Made by a program: the position numbers and the translations under genes | NCBI GenBank assembly: GCA_012032555.1 | Contig: JAAUSR010000018.1 | Location: forward strand, 1-64,000 | Direction of reading: 5' to 3' | Origin: Thioploca sp. | GTDB lineage: Bacteria; Pseudomonadota; Gammaproteobacteria; Beggiatoales; Beggiatoaceae | DNA length: 64,000 nt | Shown: positions 7,732 through 18,300 of the stretch, piece by piece | Position numbering within the stretch: position 1 is the first letter of the stretch | Layout: each line of letters starts with the position of its first letter | Notes under the pieces: generated by a model | Seen by the model: only the letters and a program-made list of their open reading frames with translations | The model's database searches: none | What the model was told of the DNA's origin: nothing

Positions 7732-10700
7732 CTTTACCAGAACTTTCAGTACGTCGCCATGTGTTAGCTTATATGTTAAGTGGCGTATTAGTTTTATACG
7801 GAATCATTAGTTATAACCGCATTGGGGTTGACCGCTTCCCGTCTATTGATTTTCCGTTGCTATCGGTAACCACGACTTTACCGGGCGCTAATCCGAGTGT
7901 AGTAGATGCCTCCGTAACCAATCTTATCGAATCAGCCGTCAATAGTGCTTCTGGTATTGAAAGTATTCAATCCATGTCGTTACCAAGCGTATCGGTAGTC
8001 GTTATCCAATTTATCCTGGAAAAAGACGTTGATGTCGCTTTCAACGAAGTGCAGGCTAAGGTCAATGCTGTCCTTAGAAGTTTGCCTGAAGATAGTGATC
8101 CGCCCGTTGTTGCTAAAATGGAAATGGGTAGCGCCCCGATTTTGTGGCTAGCTTTGCAAGGGGATCGAACTTCGCAGCAACTCAACCAATATGCGCGTTA
8201 TGTCATTAAAAAACGCTTGGAAACTATCAATGGCGTGGGAGATGTCGTGATCGGTGGGGATCGGGAGCGCACGATTCGCGTCAATTTAAACATTGAGCGG
8301 ATGGCAGCGCTCGGTGTCAGTGTCCAAGAAGTGATGCAGGCATTTCAACGCGAACATCTCAAATTACCTGGCGGTTATTTAAGTGGCTCGCAACGAGAAG
8401 ATCTACTGAAATTAGATTTAGAATTTCACAATTTGACGGAATTACAACAGTTGATTGTTACTTATCGGGGTAATTTGCCGGTTTATTTACATGAAATTGC
8501 TGACATCGAAGATGGCTTAGAAGACAATCGCCGCTTTGCGAGTTTTAACGGGAAACCGGCGGTTGGTATTGGCATTGTCAAAATCAGCAACACCAACACG
8601 GTTGCCATCATTGAAGAAGTTAACAATCGTTTAAAAACCGAAATTCTGCCACAACTCCCATCAGGAATGACTTTACAGGTGGCTTCCGACAATGCTGCCA
8701 TTATTTTAGAGATTGTTAATGCCTTAAAAGAACATTTAGTCGAAGGGACTTTATTAGCGGCGCTAGTTGTGTGGTTGTTTCTAAAAAGTTTGCGTGCCAC
8801 CCTAATTGTTGCTACAGCTATTCCCGTCTCACTGTTAGGTGCGATTGCTGCGCTTTATTTTGCCGGTTATACCTTTAACATCATGACGTTATTGGGATTA
8901 CTTTTGCTGATTGGTGTCGTAGTCGATGATGCTATTGTGGTTTTAGAAAATATTTTTCGACATCGTGAAGAAGATATTACCGGCAATCCCACTGAATTGG
9001 CTATCACTGGCGCTAATCAAGTGGTATTTGCCGTACTCGCTGCCACTTTCACTCTCGTCTCACTTTTTGCTACCGTCGTTTTTATGCAAGGCATTATTGG
9101 TCGCTTCATGCAACCGTTTGCGGTAGTAGTCAGTTTAGGGGTATTAGTTTCGCTATTTATTTCCGTAACCTTAACGCCGATGCTATGCGCTCGCCACTTA
9201 CGAGTTAGTCATCGACATGGTTGGTTATATCGATTATTAGAAGCGATTTTTCAAGGCATGGAACAGCTTTACCGAGGCATTCTCTACTTAGCGTTACGTT
9301 GGCGGATAATCGTCATACTGCTGGCAATAGCGGTGGTGTACAGTAGCGGCTGGTTCTTTAGTCAACTGGGAAAAGGATTTACGCCTGATGAAGATGAAGG
9401 ACGTTTTCTCGTTTCTTTCAAGACGCCACTCGGTTCAACTTTAGAATACACCGTTGACCGTCTCCAGGCGATTGAAAAGGTGCTCAATCAGTATCCGGAG
9501 GTAAAAAATATCTTTAGCACTATCGGCACTGGTGAAACTGGGCGAGTTAACGAAGGAACGATATTTACTCAACTTGTACCTCGGGAGCAACGCCACCGTC
9601 GGCAATCCGAATTGATCGAAGCAGTACGTCAACAATTAATGACGGTTTCTGGTGTACAAGCATTCGCTTCCCCAGTACCAGATATGAGCGGTGATCGCGG
9701 CGAACCGTTACAGTTTATTTTGAAAGGACCAGATTTGTATGAAGTAGCCCGTTTAGCTAAGCAATTGGAAACTCGGTTACGAAAGCTTACCGAAATTGGT
9801 AGCCTGGATATGGAATTACAGTTGGAATTGCCGGAATTGAACTTAGAACTGGATCGGGTTAAGGCAGAGAATTTGGGACTGGATACCAAAACTGTGGCAG
9901 ATGTTTTACGCGTGTTAGTTGGTGGGGTTGATATTGCCAAATATAACGATGAACCGGGTGATGGTGAACGTTATGATATTCGCTTAAAAGCACAAGAGAA
10001 TACTTTTGGACAAACCGCAGATCTCAATAAAATCTATCTGCATACCGCCACCGGACAACGGGTACGCTTAGATACCGTTGCTGATTTTCGTCCTTCCCTG
10101 GGTGCCGCAGTTATTTCTCGTTATAATCTCCAATATGCCGCTACCTTTTTTTCAACACCAACTATTTCAGAAGGTGACGCCGCTCAAATCGTTTTACGAG
10201 AAGCCGAGCCACTGTTACCTCCTGGCTATCGGATTGAATTGGTTGGTCGGGCAAAAGAATTTGGTAAAACGCTGGGTTATCTCGTATTTGCCTTTGTTAC
10301 CGGACTAATTTTAGTCTACATGGTATTGGCGAGCCAATTTAATTCTTTCATTCAACCAATTATTATTATGACAGCCCAACCACTAGCGATTATTGGTGGC
10401 GTATTCGGTTTGTGGCTTATGGGAAATTCACTTAATATTTATTCGATGATTGGTTTAGTACTACTCGTCGGTTTAGTTGCCAAAAATTCGATTTTACTCA
10501 TTGACTTGACTAATCAACTGCGCGCAGAAGGTAAAGCGATCAACGAAGCACTCCTGTTAGCCTGTCCCATTCGGATGCGTCCGGTGCTCATGACCTCGCT
10601 AACGATTATTTTGGCTTTATTGCCGGCTGCCCTCGGTTTAGGGGCTGGTTCAGATACAACCGGACCATTAGCAGTCGCGGTTATTGGCGGCATGATTAGC

Positions 10701-10823
10701 TCAACTTTGTTAACACTAGTGGTCGTGCCAGTGGTTTATTCCCTGGTAGAAAATGGTTTATTGAGGTTGGCGAAACTGAGCTTCAGAATTAAAACTGGCA
10801 GAATGACTGAATTTTCGGAATGA
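7728..10823 (+). CDS. RND efflux pump, AcrB/HAE1 family
   Basis: Full-length (1031 residues) inner-membrane proton-driven exporter. It shows the two-fold RND layout: a first membrane helix (VLAYMLSGVLVLYGIISY) and a large periplasmic loop with the porter motif PGANPSVVDASVTNLIESAV. A helix bundle follows with GVVVDDAIVVLENIFRHRE, which holds the Asp-Asp pair used for proton relay in helix 4. A second half repeats the plan and contains VGLVAKNSILLIDL. The substrate cannot be read from the sequence; the TetR partner suggests organic compounds rather than metals. Coupled to the adaptor gene by an ATGA overlap. Confidence 0.92.
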   Translation: MTLPELSVRRHVLAYMLSGVLVLYGIISYNRIGVDRFPSIDFPLLSVTTTLPGANPSVVDASVTNLIESAVNSASGIESIQSMSLPSVSVVVIQFILEKDVDVAFNEVQAKVNAVLRSLPEDSDPPVVAKMEMGSAPILWLALQGDRTSQQLNQYARYVIKKRLETINGVGDVVIGGDRERTIRVNLNIERMAALGVSVQEVMQAFQREHLKLPGGYLSGSQREDLLKLDLEFHNLTELQQLIVTYRGNLPVYLHEIADIEDGLEDNRRFASFNGKPAVGIGIVKISNTNTVAIIEEVNNRLKTEILPQLPSGMTLQVASDNAAIILEIVNALKEHLVEGTLLAALVVWLFLKSLRATLIVATAIPVSLLGAIAALYFAGYTFNIMTLLGLLLLIGVVVDDAIVVLENIFRHREEDITGNPTELAITGANQVVFAVLAATFTLVSLFATVVFMQGIIGRFMQPFAVVVSLGVLVSLFISVTLTPMLCARHLRVSHRHGWLYRLLEAIFQGMEQLYRGILYLALRWRIIVILLAIAVVYSSGWFFSQLGKGFTPDEDEGRFLVSFKTPLGSTLEYTVDRLQAIEKVLNQYPEVKNIFSTIGTGETGRVNEGTIFTQLVPREQRHRRQSELIEAVRQQLMTVSGVQAFASPVPDMSGDRGEPLQFILKGPDLYEVARLAKQLETRLRKLTEIGSLDMELQLELPELNLELDRVKAENLGLDTKTVADVLRVLVGGVDIAKYNDEPGDGERYDIRLKAQENTFGQTADLNKIYLHTATGQRVRLDTVADFRPSLGAAVISRYNLQYAATFFSTPTISEGDAAQIVLREAEPLLPPGYRIELVGRAKEFGKTLGYLVFAFVTGLILVYMVLASQFNSFIQPIIIMTAQPLAIIGGVFGLWLMGNSLNIYSMIGLVLLVGLVAKNSILLIDLTNQLRAEGKAINEALLLACPIRMRPVLMTSLTIILALLPAALGLGAGSDTTGPLAVAVIGGMISSTLLTLVVVPVVYSLVENGLLRLAKLSFRIKTGRMTEFSE

Positions 10824-10927
10824 TTGGCACAAAACTAAATCGGGCAATTAATAACCGATATCAATCTTGTCAATCCTTGAATCCATTTAATCTTGTTCCA
10901 ACTGTGTAGCGAGTCGATTTAATGTAT

Positions 10928-10990
10928 TTAATGTATTAATTCAGCAATGATAACTTTATCACGTTCCTGCCAATATTGTTCAGGACTGAC
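10928..10990 (-). pseudogene. C-terminal remnant of a paralogue of the 83-residue gene at 20758
   Basis: Read on the minus strand, this stretch encodes VSPEQYWQERDKVIIAELIH and a stop. It nearly matches the end of the intact small protein at 20758-21009 (VSPEQYWQERDEVIIAELIH). Everything upstream of Val is missing, replaced by the 5' region of the next plus-strand gene. DNA identity is high, so the truncation is probably fairly recent. Confidence 0.8.
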
Positions 10991-11035
10991 GGCATGCTAT
11001 GGCGAAGACACGCTTCAGTGTCATTGGAGAATAAT

Positions 11036-14000
11036 ATGATCACACCAAATAATCGTGGTGGCTCTGTGTCGGTACAGAAGTATAATCCCTCTATTGATTT
11101 ATGTTCACTGATTGAATGTTTGAACAAAGCGATTCCTGCCATTTCTGATTCGGAAAATAAAAATCATAGTTACCCACTAGTTGCACTTCACCCTGAGGTA
11201 CAACAATCGGCAATAGTGGTTAATTTGGAGGGTGTATTATCACGTCTAACTAAATTACTCCAAGAAGAATCTTGTCAAGCGCTAGAAAAATTTATCCGTG
11301 ATTTAGAAATACCACAATTAGGACAACGGGCTTGGTATGGCGGACAAATTGTTGAAGGGACTGAGGATAAATTAACTAAAGCGTTAGAACAATTAGTTGA
11401 GTCGATAGACGCTGAATTAAATAGCCTTTTTCAAGGAGAGGTTTCCCCCACCGATTTACTCATATCAAATCCTGCTGAACACTTAGACGCTATCGCTAAA
11501 AAATTCAATTTGAATAAATCAATAAAGCAATTATTTCAGGGTAAAATAAAACTACACCCGATTCGATTAGAAACTCAACCCAACGACCCACCCCATAATA
11601 AGGGACGAGTATTTTCCTCCACTGAAAGCATTGAGGGAAATAGAGAAATTCGTCTCCAGCAACTCATTCAAGCATGCCATACTGAATTGGAAATAGAAGG
11701 GTTAACCGTGGATGACATCAAGGCACGTTGTGAAGAGTTACGTTATAAAGCCGAACCGGACTTTACGATTGCCAAAGATAACCCGCAAAACCAATTTAAT
11801 CGATTCCTCAAGTTTCTTGATGATACTGCCTTAGCTCGGGTACGTTTAGCGATTGGTTTTAATTTGCTCAATAGTCTTGCACATTATTTGAGTCAACGTG
11901 AGAAACAAGCTAATTTACCTCAGGAGATGACCATTTGGCAGTTGGTTGAATATGTGCAACGGGTACAAGCCTTTTTTGATTATTTTACCGGAGAACCAGC
12001 ACCGCTTATTGAATTAGATTTATCCGCCAGTTTTCCAGGTATGGAGGGTTTGTTAGATGAGGAAGCCGTTAAAATTGAGTTTTATAATGCCCTACCCATC
12101 TTTCCCGAACCGAATGCCCAATTATTTGAGCAACACGATGAGGTTAAAACTATTCGAGAAGTGAGTTATCGCTTTCGTATCAATGGCAACAATCCTGAAA
12201 CCAGGGAAAGTGCTTTTATGTCACGGTTAGAACGTATTCGTGCCAATCTGTCTAACCCTGACAAAAATTCTCGTCGTGATTTGTTACAGTTGATTTTGTT
12301 GTGGGCAGTGATTCCTACTAATGAACAACAAGATTTTACTCAGATTACGGTGCGTAACCATGTTGAAAAACGAATTCAGCAAATTTTAGCTATTTTGCGA
12401 GACCAGGGTAAGGAAGGCGCGTTAGAATTACTTGAGAAACTCAAAGAATACACCACAGTTGTTGACATCATAGCTAAAGCTTTAATTTATGCTTTGCAAC
12501 AAAAAGGTTCCGCTTTAGCAAAATTGACTGATAACCCTTCGCACATCTTTTACTTGAACGTGCGTCCTGGGGTAATTAATTCAACCCAATTAGCGGGTAA
12601 TATGAATGACATTTTGTCTTCACAACAGCTGACCGAACGTAGTCGTCCCAATCATGAGCAAATTCATTTTTTCAAGCACATTAAAATTAGTCAAAATGTA
12701 CCACAAGTTGATGCCCTCATGTCGTTTAAGATCGAAGTGATACTAAGTGAAAGTTATTTAGTAACCGTTGGTGAAATTAACACTTTCAAAGTTAAACGCA
12801 GTTTGCCAATTCATTTAGTTCAGGTTTGGTGGTTACCATCAGAAGTGGATTCAGAATTATATCGTGAATTTATCCAACCAAGGCGTATTGTATTTTCTTA
12901 TGAAAATAAGTTTTTACAAAGTAAAAAAAATGATGATAAATCAATACAATTAGTTACGGCTTATCGCACGGCTTTTACCATTCTTAGTTATGTTATCACT
13001 TTACGTTTGTTACGTCGCATTGCGATTAAACCAGAAACTCATGTTTTAGTGTTACGTTTACAAACCGAAGGTCAGGGTAAATCAGCAAATGATGCCGCAA
13101 TTAATGCGGTCTATGCTGCTTCCCAAGCTTATGAACATCTATTGAATCGTGATTATCCATGTCGGTTGCAAGGATTGGTGGTTAAAAAAGACAATAACCT
13201 TTTTTATCGCAAACGCAATGCTTTTTATGCATTGTGTGCCGGTTTTCCACTGGCAATTGATGACGCTACCCTAGCAGCTAAATCAATCAAGCAAGTTGGA
13301 GTCATTACGTTTACTAATCGCCCCAGTAATGTTCATCCTCGTCAAGATAAATCACAATATGGTTTCACCCTCGTAATGCGCAGTTATCTGTTAGAACAAA
13401 CTGCAACTGGTTATATCATAAAAAATGACAGCATGAGAGTTTCATTAGTAACTGGTGAAGATAAAACTGAACATCCTGAACTCGTTATGAACGAAATACG
13501 ACGGTTGCAAGTGCAAGGAGTACAACATATTATTTACTTAGCCCAACGTGCTGGTGATCGGCGACGCGGGCGTTCTCATCCACGTGAGCGACTTTATGAT
13601 GATGCCAATTTTCTCAATCAATTGTACCAGACGTTTAGCGATGTCGTGTTGTATCCTTTAGTGCGTGAGGTGTTCCCCTCAGTCCGTTTAGAGGAAAGTA
13701 ATCGAACTGGAGTGGCCTATGAAATTAATCAGGTTGGTTTGAAAGGCTATCGTTTACCTAAAGGAATAGATGAATTACGGGCAAATTATATTCCGGTTTA
13801 TTCTATCGGCACGCTACGGATTGTAGGTAAAGAAGATAACAAAAAACCTCAATCGGGTATTTGCACTTATTTCTTGTTAAACGACCTTAACCTTGAAGAT
13901 GATGAACGCATGCAACGAATTCGCAGTCATTTATTATTAAGCGATTATGGTGGACGGGCAGATTTATTGATGGCATTACGGGCCATTCACTTCTTAGAAA

Positions 14001-14188
14001 ATGAAGAAAATCAGATTCGTCCGGTTCTTGATCCTTATCGCTGGTTATCGCCGGATTCATTGGAACAAGCCGGAGATATTCCAATTTATGAGGAAAAAAC
14101 CCGCTATCACCAAAATAAACCGGTGGTTCTGAGTTTACGGGCGGTATTAGCACGAATTGCTGATATTTTGCATAAAACTTCTTTATAA
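11036..14188 (+). CDS. Very large protein of unknown family, first gene of a candidate new three-gene system
   Basis: I do not recognise this 1050-residue protein. I chose the ATG at 11036 because GGAGA precedes it; the longer frame from 10976 runs over the paralogue remnant. The N-terminal half looks helical and Glu/Gln/Leu-rich. The C-terminal half alternates strands and helices, with short hydrophobic strands such as THVLVLRLQ, VGVITFTNR and VQHIIYLAQRAG. A basic cluster GDRRRGRSHPRERLYDD lies near residue 845, and a conserved-looking tail reads ADLLMALRAIHFLENEENQ. There is no signal peptide and no clear membrane segment, so it should be cytoplasmic. It is followed at 126 bases by an Rpn nuclease gene and then by a helicase-like gene. 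The strand-helix pattern and basic motif could fit a nucleic-acid-binding protein; that is inference. Confidence 0.6.
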   Translation: MITPNNRGGSVSVQKYNPSIDLCSLIECLNKAIPAISDSENKNHSYPLVALHPEVQQSAIVVNLEGVLSRLTKLLQEESCQALEKFIRDLEIPQLGQRAWYGGQIVEGTEDKLTKALEQLVESIDAELNSLFQGEVSPTDLLISNPAEHLDAIAKKFNLNKSIKQLFQGKIKLHPIRLETQPNDPPHNKGRVFSSTESIEGNREIRLQQLIQACHTELEIEGLTVDDIKARCEELRYKAEPDFTIAKDNPQNQFNRFLKFLDDTALARVRLAIGFNLLNSLAHYLSQREKQANLPQEMTIWQLVEYVQRVQAFFDYFTGEPAPLIELDLSASFPGMEGLLDEEAVKIEFYNALPIFPEPNAQLFEQHDEVKTIREVSYRFRINGNNPETRESAFMSRLERIRANLSNPDKNSRRDLLQLILLWAVIPTNEQQDFTQITVRNHVEKRIQQILAILRDQGKEGALELLEKLKEYTTVVDIIAKALIYALQQKGSALAKLTDNPSHIFYLNVRPGVINSTQLAGNMNDILSSQQLTERSRPNHEQIHFFKHIKISQNVPQVDALMSFKIEVILSESYLVTVGEINTFKVKRSLPIHLVQVWWLPSEVDSELYREFIQPRRIVFSYENKFLQSKKNDDKSIQLVTAYRTAFTILSYVITLRLLRRIAIKPETHVLVLRLQTEGQGKSANDAAINAVYAASQAYEHLLNRDYPCRLQGLVVKKDNNLFYRKRNAFYALCAGFPLAIDDATLAAKSIKQVGVITFTNRPSNVHPRQDKSQYGFTLVMRSYLLEQTATGYIIKNDSMRVSLVTGEDKTEHPELVMNEIRRLQVQGVQHIIYLAQRAGDRRRGRSHPRERLYDDANFLNQLYQTFSDVVLYPLVREVFPSVRLEESNRTGVAYEINQVGLKGYRLPKGIDELRANYIPVYSIGTLRIVGKEDNKKPQSGICTYFLLNDLNLEDDERMQRIRSHLLLSDYGGRADLLMALRAIHFLENEENQIRPVLDPYRWLSPDSLEQAGDIPIYEEKTRYHQNKPVVLSLRAVLARIADILHKTSL

Positions 14189-14313
14189 AGTATTAAGCTT
14201 AATACCCAACCTAGAACAATATGACAATATTCTCGTTAAGAATTTGGTAAAATTGAGAGTAATATTGATCGACACTGACTGAATCACTTAGCAATTTATG
14301 CTATACCTATTTT

Positions 14314-15330
14314 ATGTACGAACACGATTACAGTTATAAATTACTTTTTTCCCATGCCGTGATGGTGGAAGACTTGCTCCGTGGCTTCATACCCGAAGTG
14401 TGGGTCAGGGAATTAGATTTTACCACCTTAGAAAAAGTCAGTGGCAGCTTTATTAGCGATGATCTACGCGAACGCGAAGATGATCTGATTTGGCGAGTCC
14501 GTTGGCAAAACGAATGGTTATATGTTTATATCCTTTTAGAATTTCAATCGACCGTCGATGCGTTTATGGCCGTGCGAATCATGACTTACTTAGGACTGTT
14601 ATACCAAGACCTCATTAAACATCAACAATTAACCGCCCGAGATTCGCTACCACCGGTTTTGCCCGTCGTCTTATATAATGGCCGAACTCGCTGGCATGCC
14701 GCCAGGAATATTCGTGACTTAATTCCAGTGGTACCTAATGGTTTAGAAAAATATTGCCCCAAATTAGAATACTTAGTTTTGGATGAAGGTGCTTTTAGTG
14801 ACAGCGAGTTAGCGCCGCTACGCAATTTAGTAGCGGCATTGTTTCGTTTAGAACAAAGTCGGACGGTCACCGATATTCAACAAATTTTAATTCATTTAAT
14901 CGAATGGTTACAGATACCAGAACAAGCCGGACTACGCCGGGCTTTCACGGTGTGGTTGCGACGAGTCATCTTACCAAAACGGTGGCCACAAATAACGCTA
15001 CCAGAAATTCATGAATTACAGGAGATGCATACGATGTTAGCTGAGACTGTACAACAATGGTACGCCGAAGCAGAAGAACAAGGAATGCAACATGGACTTC
15101 AGCGAGGCATTCAACAAGGTCTTCAACAAGGTCTTCAACAAGGTCTTCAACAAGGTCAGTTAGAAGGAGAACGGCTATTGTTTAAGTTTCAATTACAGGC
15201 TAAATTTGGGCCACTCTCACCAAAAATAGAAGAACAACTTGATATCCTCAATACGGAAATGTTATTTCATTGTGCCAAACGGTTATTGACGGCTACTACT
15301 ATTGAGGAAGTTTTTATCGATTTACCTTAA
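14314..15330 (+). CDS. Rpn-family PD-(D/E)XK nuclease (transposase_31) with C-terminal DUF4351-like region
   Basis: The N-terminal region starts HDYSYKLLFSHAVMVEDLLRG, typical of Rpn/YhgA-like proteins. The nuclease core follows with EREDDLIWRVRW (acidic Asp pair near residue 55) and YVYILLEFQSTVDAFMAVR (Glu near 80). Members promote recA-independent recombination in E. coli and make sequence-limited cuts in DNA. The C-terminal part has a Gln/Gly linker made of a 12-base repeat (CAACAAGGTCTT, about 15112-15156) that encodes QQGL units and could change length by slippage. The end (LLFKFQLQAKFGPLSPKIEEQL) fits DUF4351. The gene sits between two very large genes on the same strand, but Rpn genes are abundant here, so membership of a joint system is uncertain. 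Confidence 0.85.
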   Translation: MYEHDYSYKLLFSHAVMVEDLLRGFIPEVWVRELDFTTLEKVSGSFISDDLREREDDLIWRVRWQNEWLYVYILLEFQSTVDAFMAVRIMTYLGLLYQDLIKHQQLTARDSLPPVLPVVLYNGRTRWHAARNIRDLIPVVPNGLEKYCPKLEYLVLDEGAFSDSELAPLRNLVAALFRLEQSRTVTDIQQILIHLIEWLQIPEQAGLRRAFTVWLRRVILPKRWPQITLPEIHELQEMHTMLAETVQQWYAEAEEQGMQHGLQRGIQQGLQQGLQQGLQQGQLEGERLLFKFQLQAKFGPLSPKIEEQLDILNTEMLFHCAKRLLTATTIEEVFIDLP

Positions 15331-15397
15331 AAGTAGCCAGTTTAAATCCGATTGAAATGCTAAAAAATCAAGTAAAAATAGTAAGTATAGAATATCA

Positions 15398-18300
15398 ATG
15401 CCATTAGATTTGGTACAAACCCAAATTTGGGGTGATGTTTTTGAGATTGCCGTTAAACGGGGGGTATTATATTGCCTACAACATGAGAAAATAGTTGTTT
15501 CCCAAACCGCCGGTTTGGAGAACTGGCGTACTTTGCGGCTACATCAGTTAATTACACAAGTGCAGACTAATTTAGGTGTAAAAGAAAGTAATCCCGATAC
15601 CCAAGCGGTGGTCAATGAATACGTCCGTCATTTATTGGTAATCGGCTATGGACTCGGTTGGACCGTGATTCAACAATGGTTGGCAACGACTAAAGCGCCA
15701 CCGTTTAAATCCCCAAACCAACCTTTGGAGTTGGCCTATTTATGGGCACCATTTGCTTTACCGGCGCGAAATCTTGGCGAACGTGAAACAAAACCAGCCA
15801 GAGAAGAACGTTTAACTCGGTTTGGACAATTACTGGGTTTAACTCAGTATCCCGGCGATAAGTGGGCTGCTAAAGGCAAACCACCTCAAGCTGATTTTTT
15901 ATTAGGCGTATCTACACCTGACCAACAGTTGCATTTACTATGTTTAGAATTTTCTCTCAACGCCTTACCACAACTCGCTGACTTTCGTACAGAGCAAGCG
16001 CATTTAGATGAACTAAAACAATATGCTAACTTAATTCAACGCCGTGGGGTATTTTCTAGACTGAATACCGAGGTTACCGACCCTCATTTTCGTGTTAGTG
16101 ATAAATTAGTAAGTTTTATTGGCGCGTTGATCACCCGTGACAAACCTTTGTATAAACTATTTCAAGGGTGTTCCTACCTCACAGAATTGGTCAAATGGCT
16201 ACGCACTCAGAATAAAATCACCAAAGAAGTGCAAGCACAAGTCATAGCTGTGACTGCCGCCGGCTTAGAAGGAATCAACGCCACTCTCAATCAATCTTCA
16301 CCGGATGCAAAAGCCCAGTTAATGCAACATTTTGCTCAAGTCTATCCATCGGTTCCACGTACTGATGAAATTAATGAGACTACTCGTCAACGACAAATAG
16401 ATAGTTTGTTTAGACAGATGGCTAAAGCATTACCTGAAGCATGGCGTGAACAATTAACAACTTTAAAGCCGGGATTAAACTCAGTACCGCAACACTTAGT
16501 TCTTAGCGAAGTGCTATCGGCTGGACAGCAATTTATCAATCCCAGTCAACCGCTTCCAAGAGAACAGTTATTAAAATCAGCTGGCAACGATGCCGCTGTG
16601 GCTGAACTGTTAGGACAACCGGTACCACACGCCTTATCACAATCTTTGGAAAAAATCGATAAAACTGGTGAATCAATTACCTTAAGAGACATTCATGCGG
16701 CTGCGATTCATGCCGGGATTCGGGCTGCCAAACCAGATACCGTGAATGTATTGTGTTTAGAAGGACACCCCGGGATTGGTAAAACCACGGCGATGTTAAC
16801 CGCTATCGGTCAAATGCTAAGGGGTTATTTGTTTATTTATGTCAGTCCCCGGGTGCTCATCAATAATGAAGTCTCTGGCAAACTAGCAGAGCACCCGGAT
16901 ATTTTAACCCTGACAAGTAATTATGTTCTAAATAGTGGGGCAAGAGAGTGGTATCAAGAACACCAAGCTGAATATCCACTCGACTTGAAAAATATTGAAG
17001 GCGCAGTCCATTGCAATCATCCTAAAGATTTTAAGATCCCCCAGATAGGCACGCTATTTTTAACCACGGCACAAGCTGACCAAATCACCGGGGGATTCGG
17101 TTCATCGGGTTTTAAAAGTACTTGGCGTGATGACCATAACAAAGTATTGTCTCAACCACACCATGCCGGGGTAATGGATACCCTTGCTAAAGCCGGTAAA
17201 GCCAGCTTAAAAAATAATCCACAATTAAATAAAGTAGTTCTCACCGCGAGCATTCAAAGTTATCGTGATCTATCAAGCAGCACGACCATTGATAAGCTAG
17301 TGCGAACCTTATTTATCAAAGCGGAAGACTTGTCAGAATTAGAATATCGTCTTGCGCCGCGCTTTCAAAATATTATTGTTATGATAGACGAAATCACTGG
17401 AGACGGTGCCGGCGCACATGTCGTTCACGAGTTTGCAGAAGCGTTAGAGAAGTATTTTCTCAAACCTTATCACCGTGTAAAACGCACCAGCCCTTTTCAC
17501 ATTATCCTTGCTATTGCGGATGCCTCTTTGGGCAATGAAGCAATGCTTCGCAGCTATTTAGCTGAAGAAGTGGCTTTATCACGTCAGATTCAATCTGCTC
17601 CTGAAAAAATTTTAGTTTCACCAGGCAGACCTGGACAACCATTTAGTTTGTCTGCCTCACCTATTCGACTCGGTACGGCTAATAAACCACCTTATCCGGC
17701 TTTGCACATTATGGCAGATAGTTTCCCTGCTACTCGCTTACAAATTAACTATCAAGTTTCATTGTCTAGCATTCGCTTGGATACCAAGCAAGATGGGCGC
17801 ATCCAACTGGTACGTGAAGCCCAGTGTGAAACAATGGGCGAAGAATGGTTACGGCTTGCGATCACCACTATTTTTAAAGCTGTGCGAGATTTACCGATAG
17901 GTGAACAAGTTATCTTATTTGCTCAAGACAAGGTTTTTTTACGTCAACTGGAACAAATTCTCACTAATCCGAATGAACTCAGACAATTATTTATTCCAGA
18001 AATAGATTGGCAAACCTTTCAACCAGGAGAGATTGCCAAACTCGATAGTAGTGTTAATGCGCAAACCAGACGCACCAGAATGGCGCCAGTAAATCGAGAT
18101 AGGGTTCGAGTTTGGCTCATGACTTCTTCAGGCTCACGCGGCATCAGTTTTCCCAAAGTCACTCATATTATTGCTTTTGTTCCGCGTTTTGCGATTGAAG
18201 GAGGATTAATGGAAATTGCACAATTGATTTATCGGGGACGTGGAGAAGGCAACGACCACTTAAATCGACAACTTACTTTATTGTTACAAGATTTTGTTTT

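Noticed and set aside
11036-14188. Firm assignment of the first giant protein as a pPIWI-RE or Argonaute
   Set aside because: The strand pattern and basic motif are suggestive, but I cannot show the RNase H-like catalytic acids or the family's Arg/Glu signature.
15112-15156. Tandem 12-base repeats as a possible CRISPR
   Set aside because: No spacers between units; it is a coding repeat inside the Rpn gene. No CRISPR array is seen anywhere in the window.
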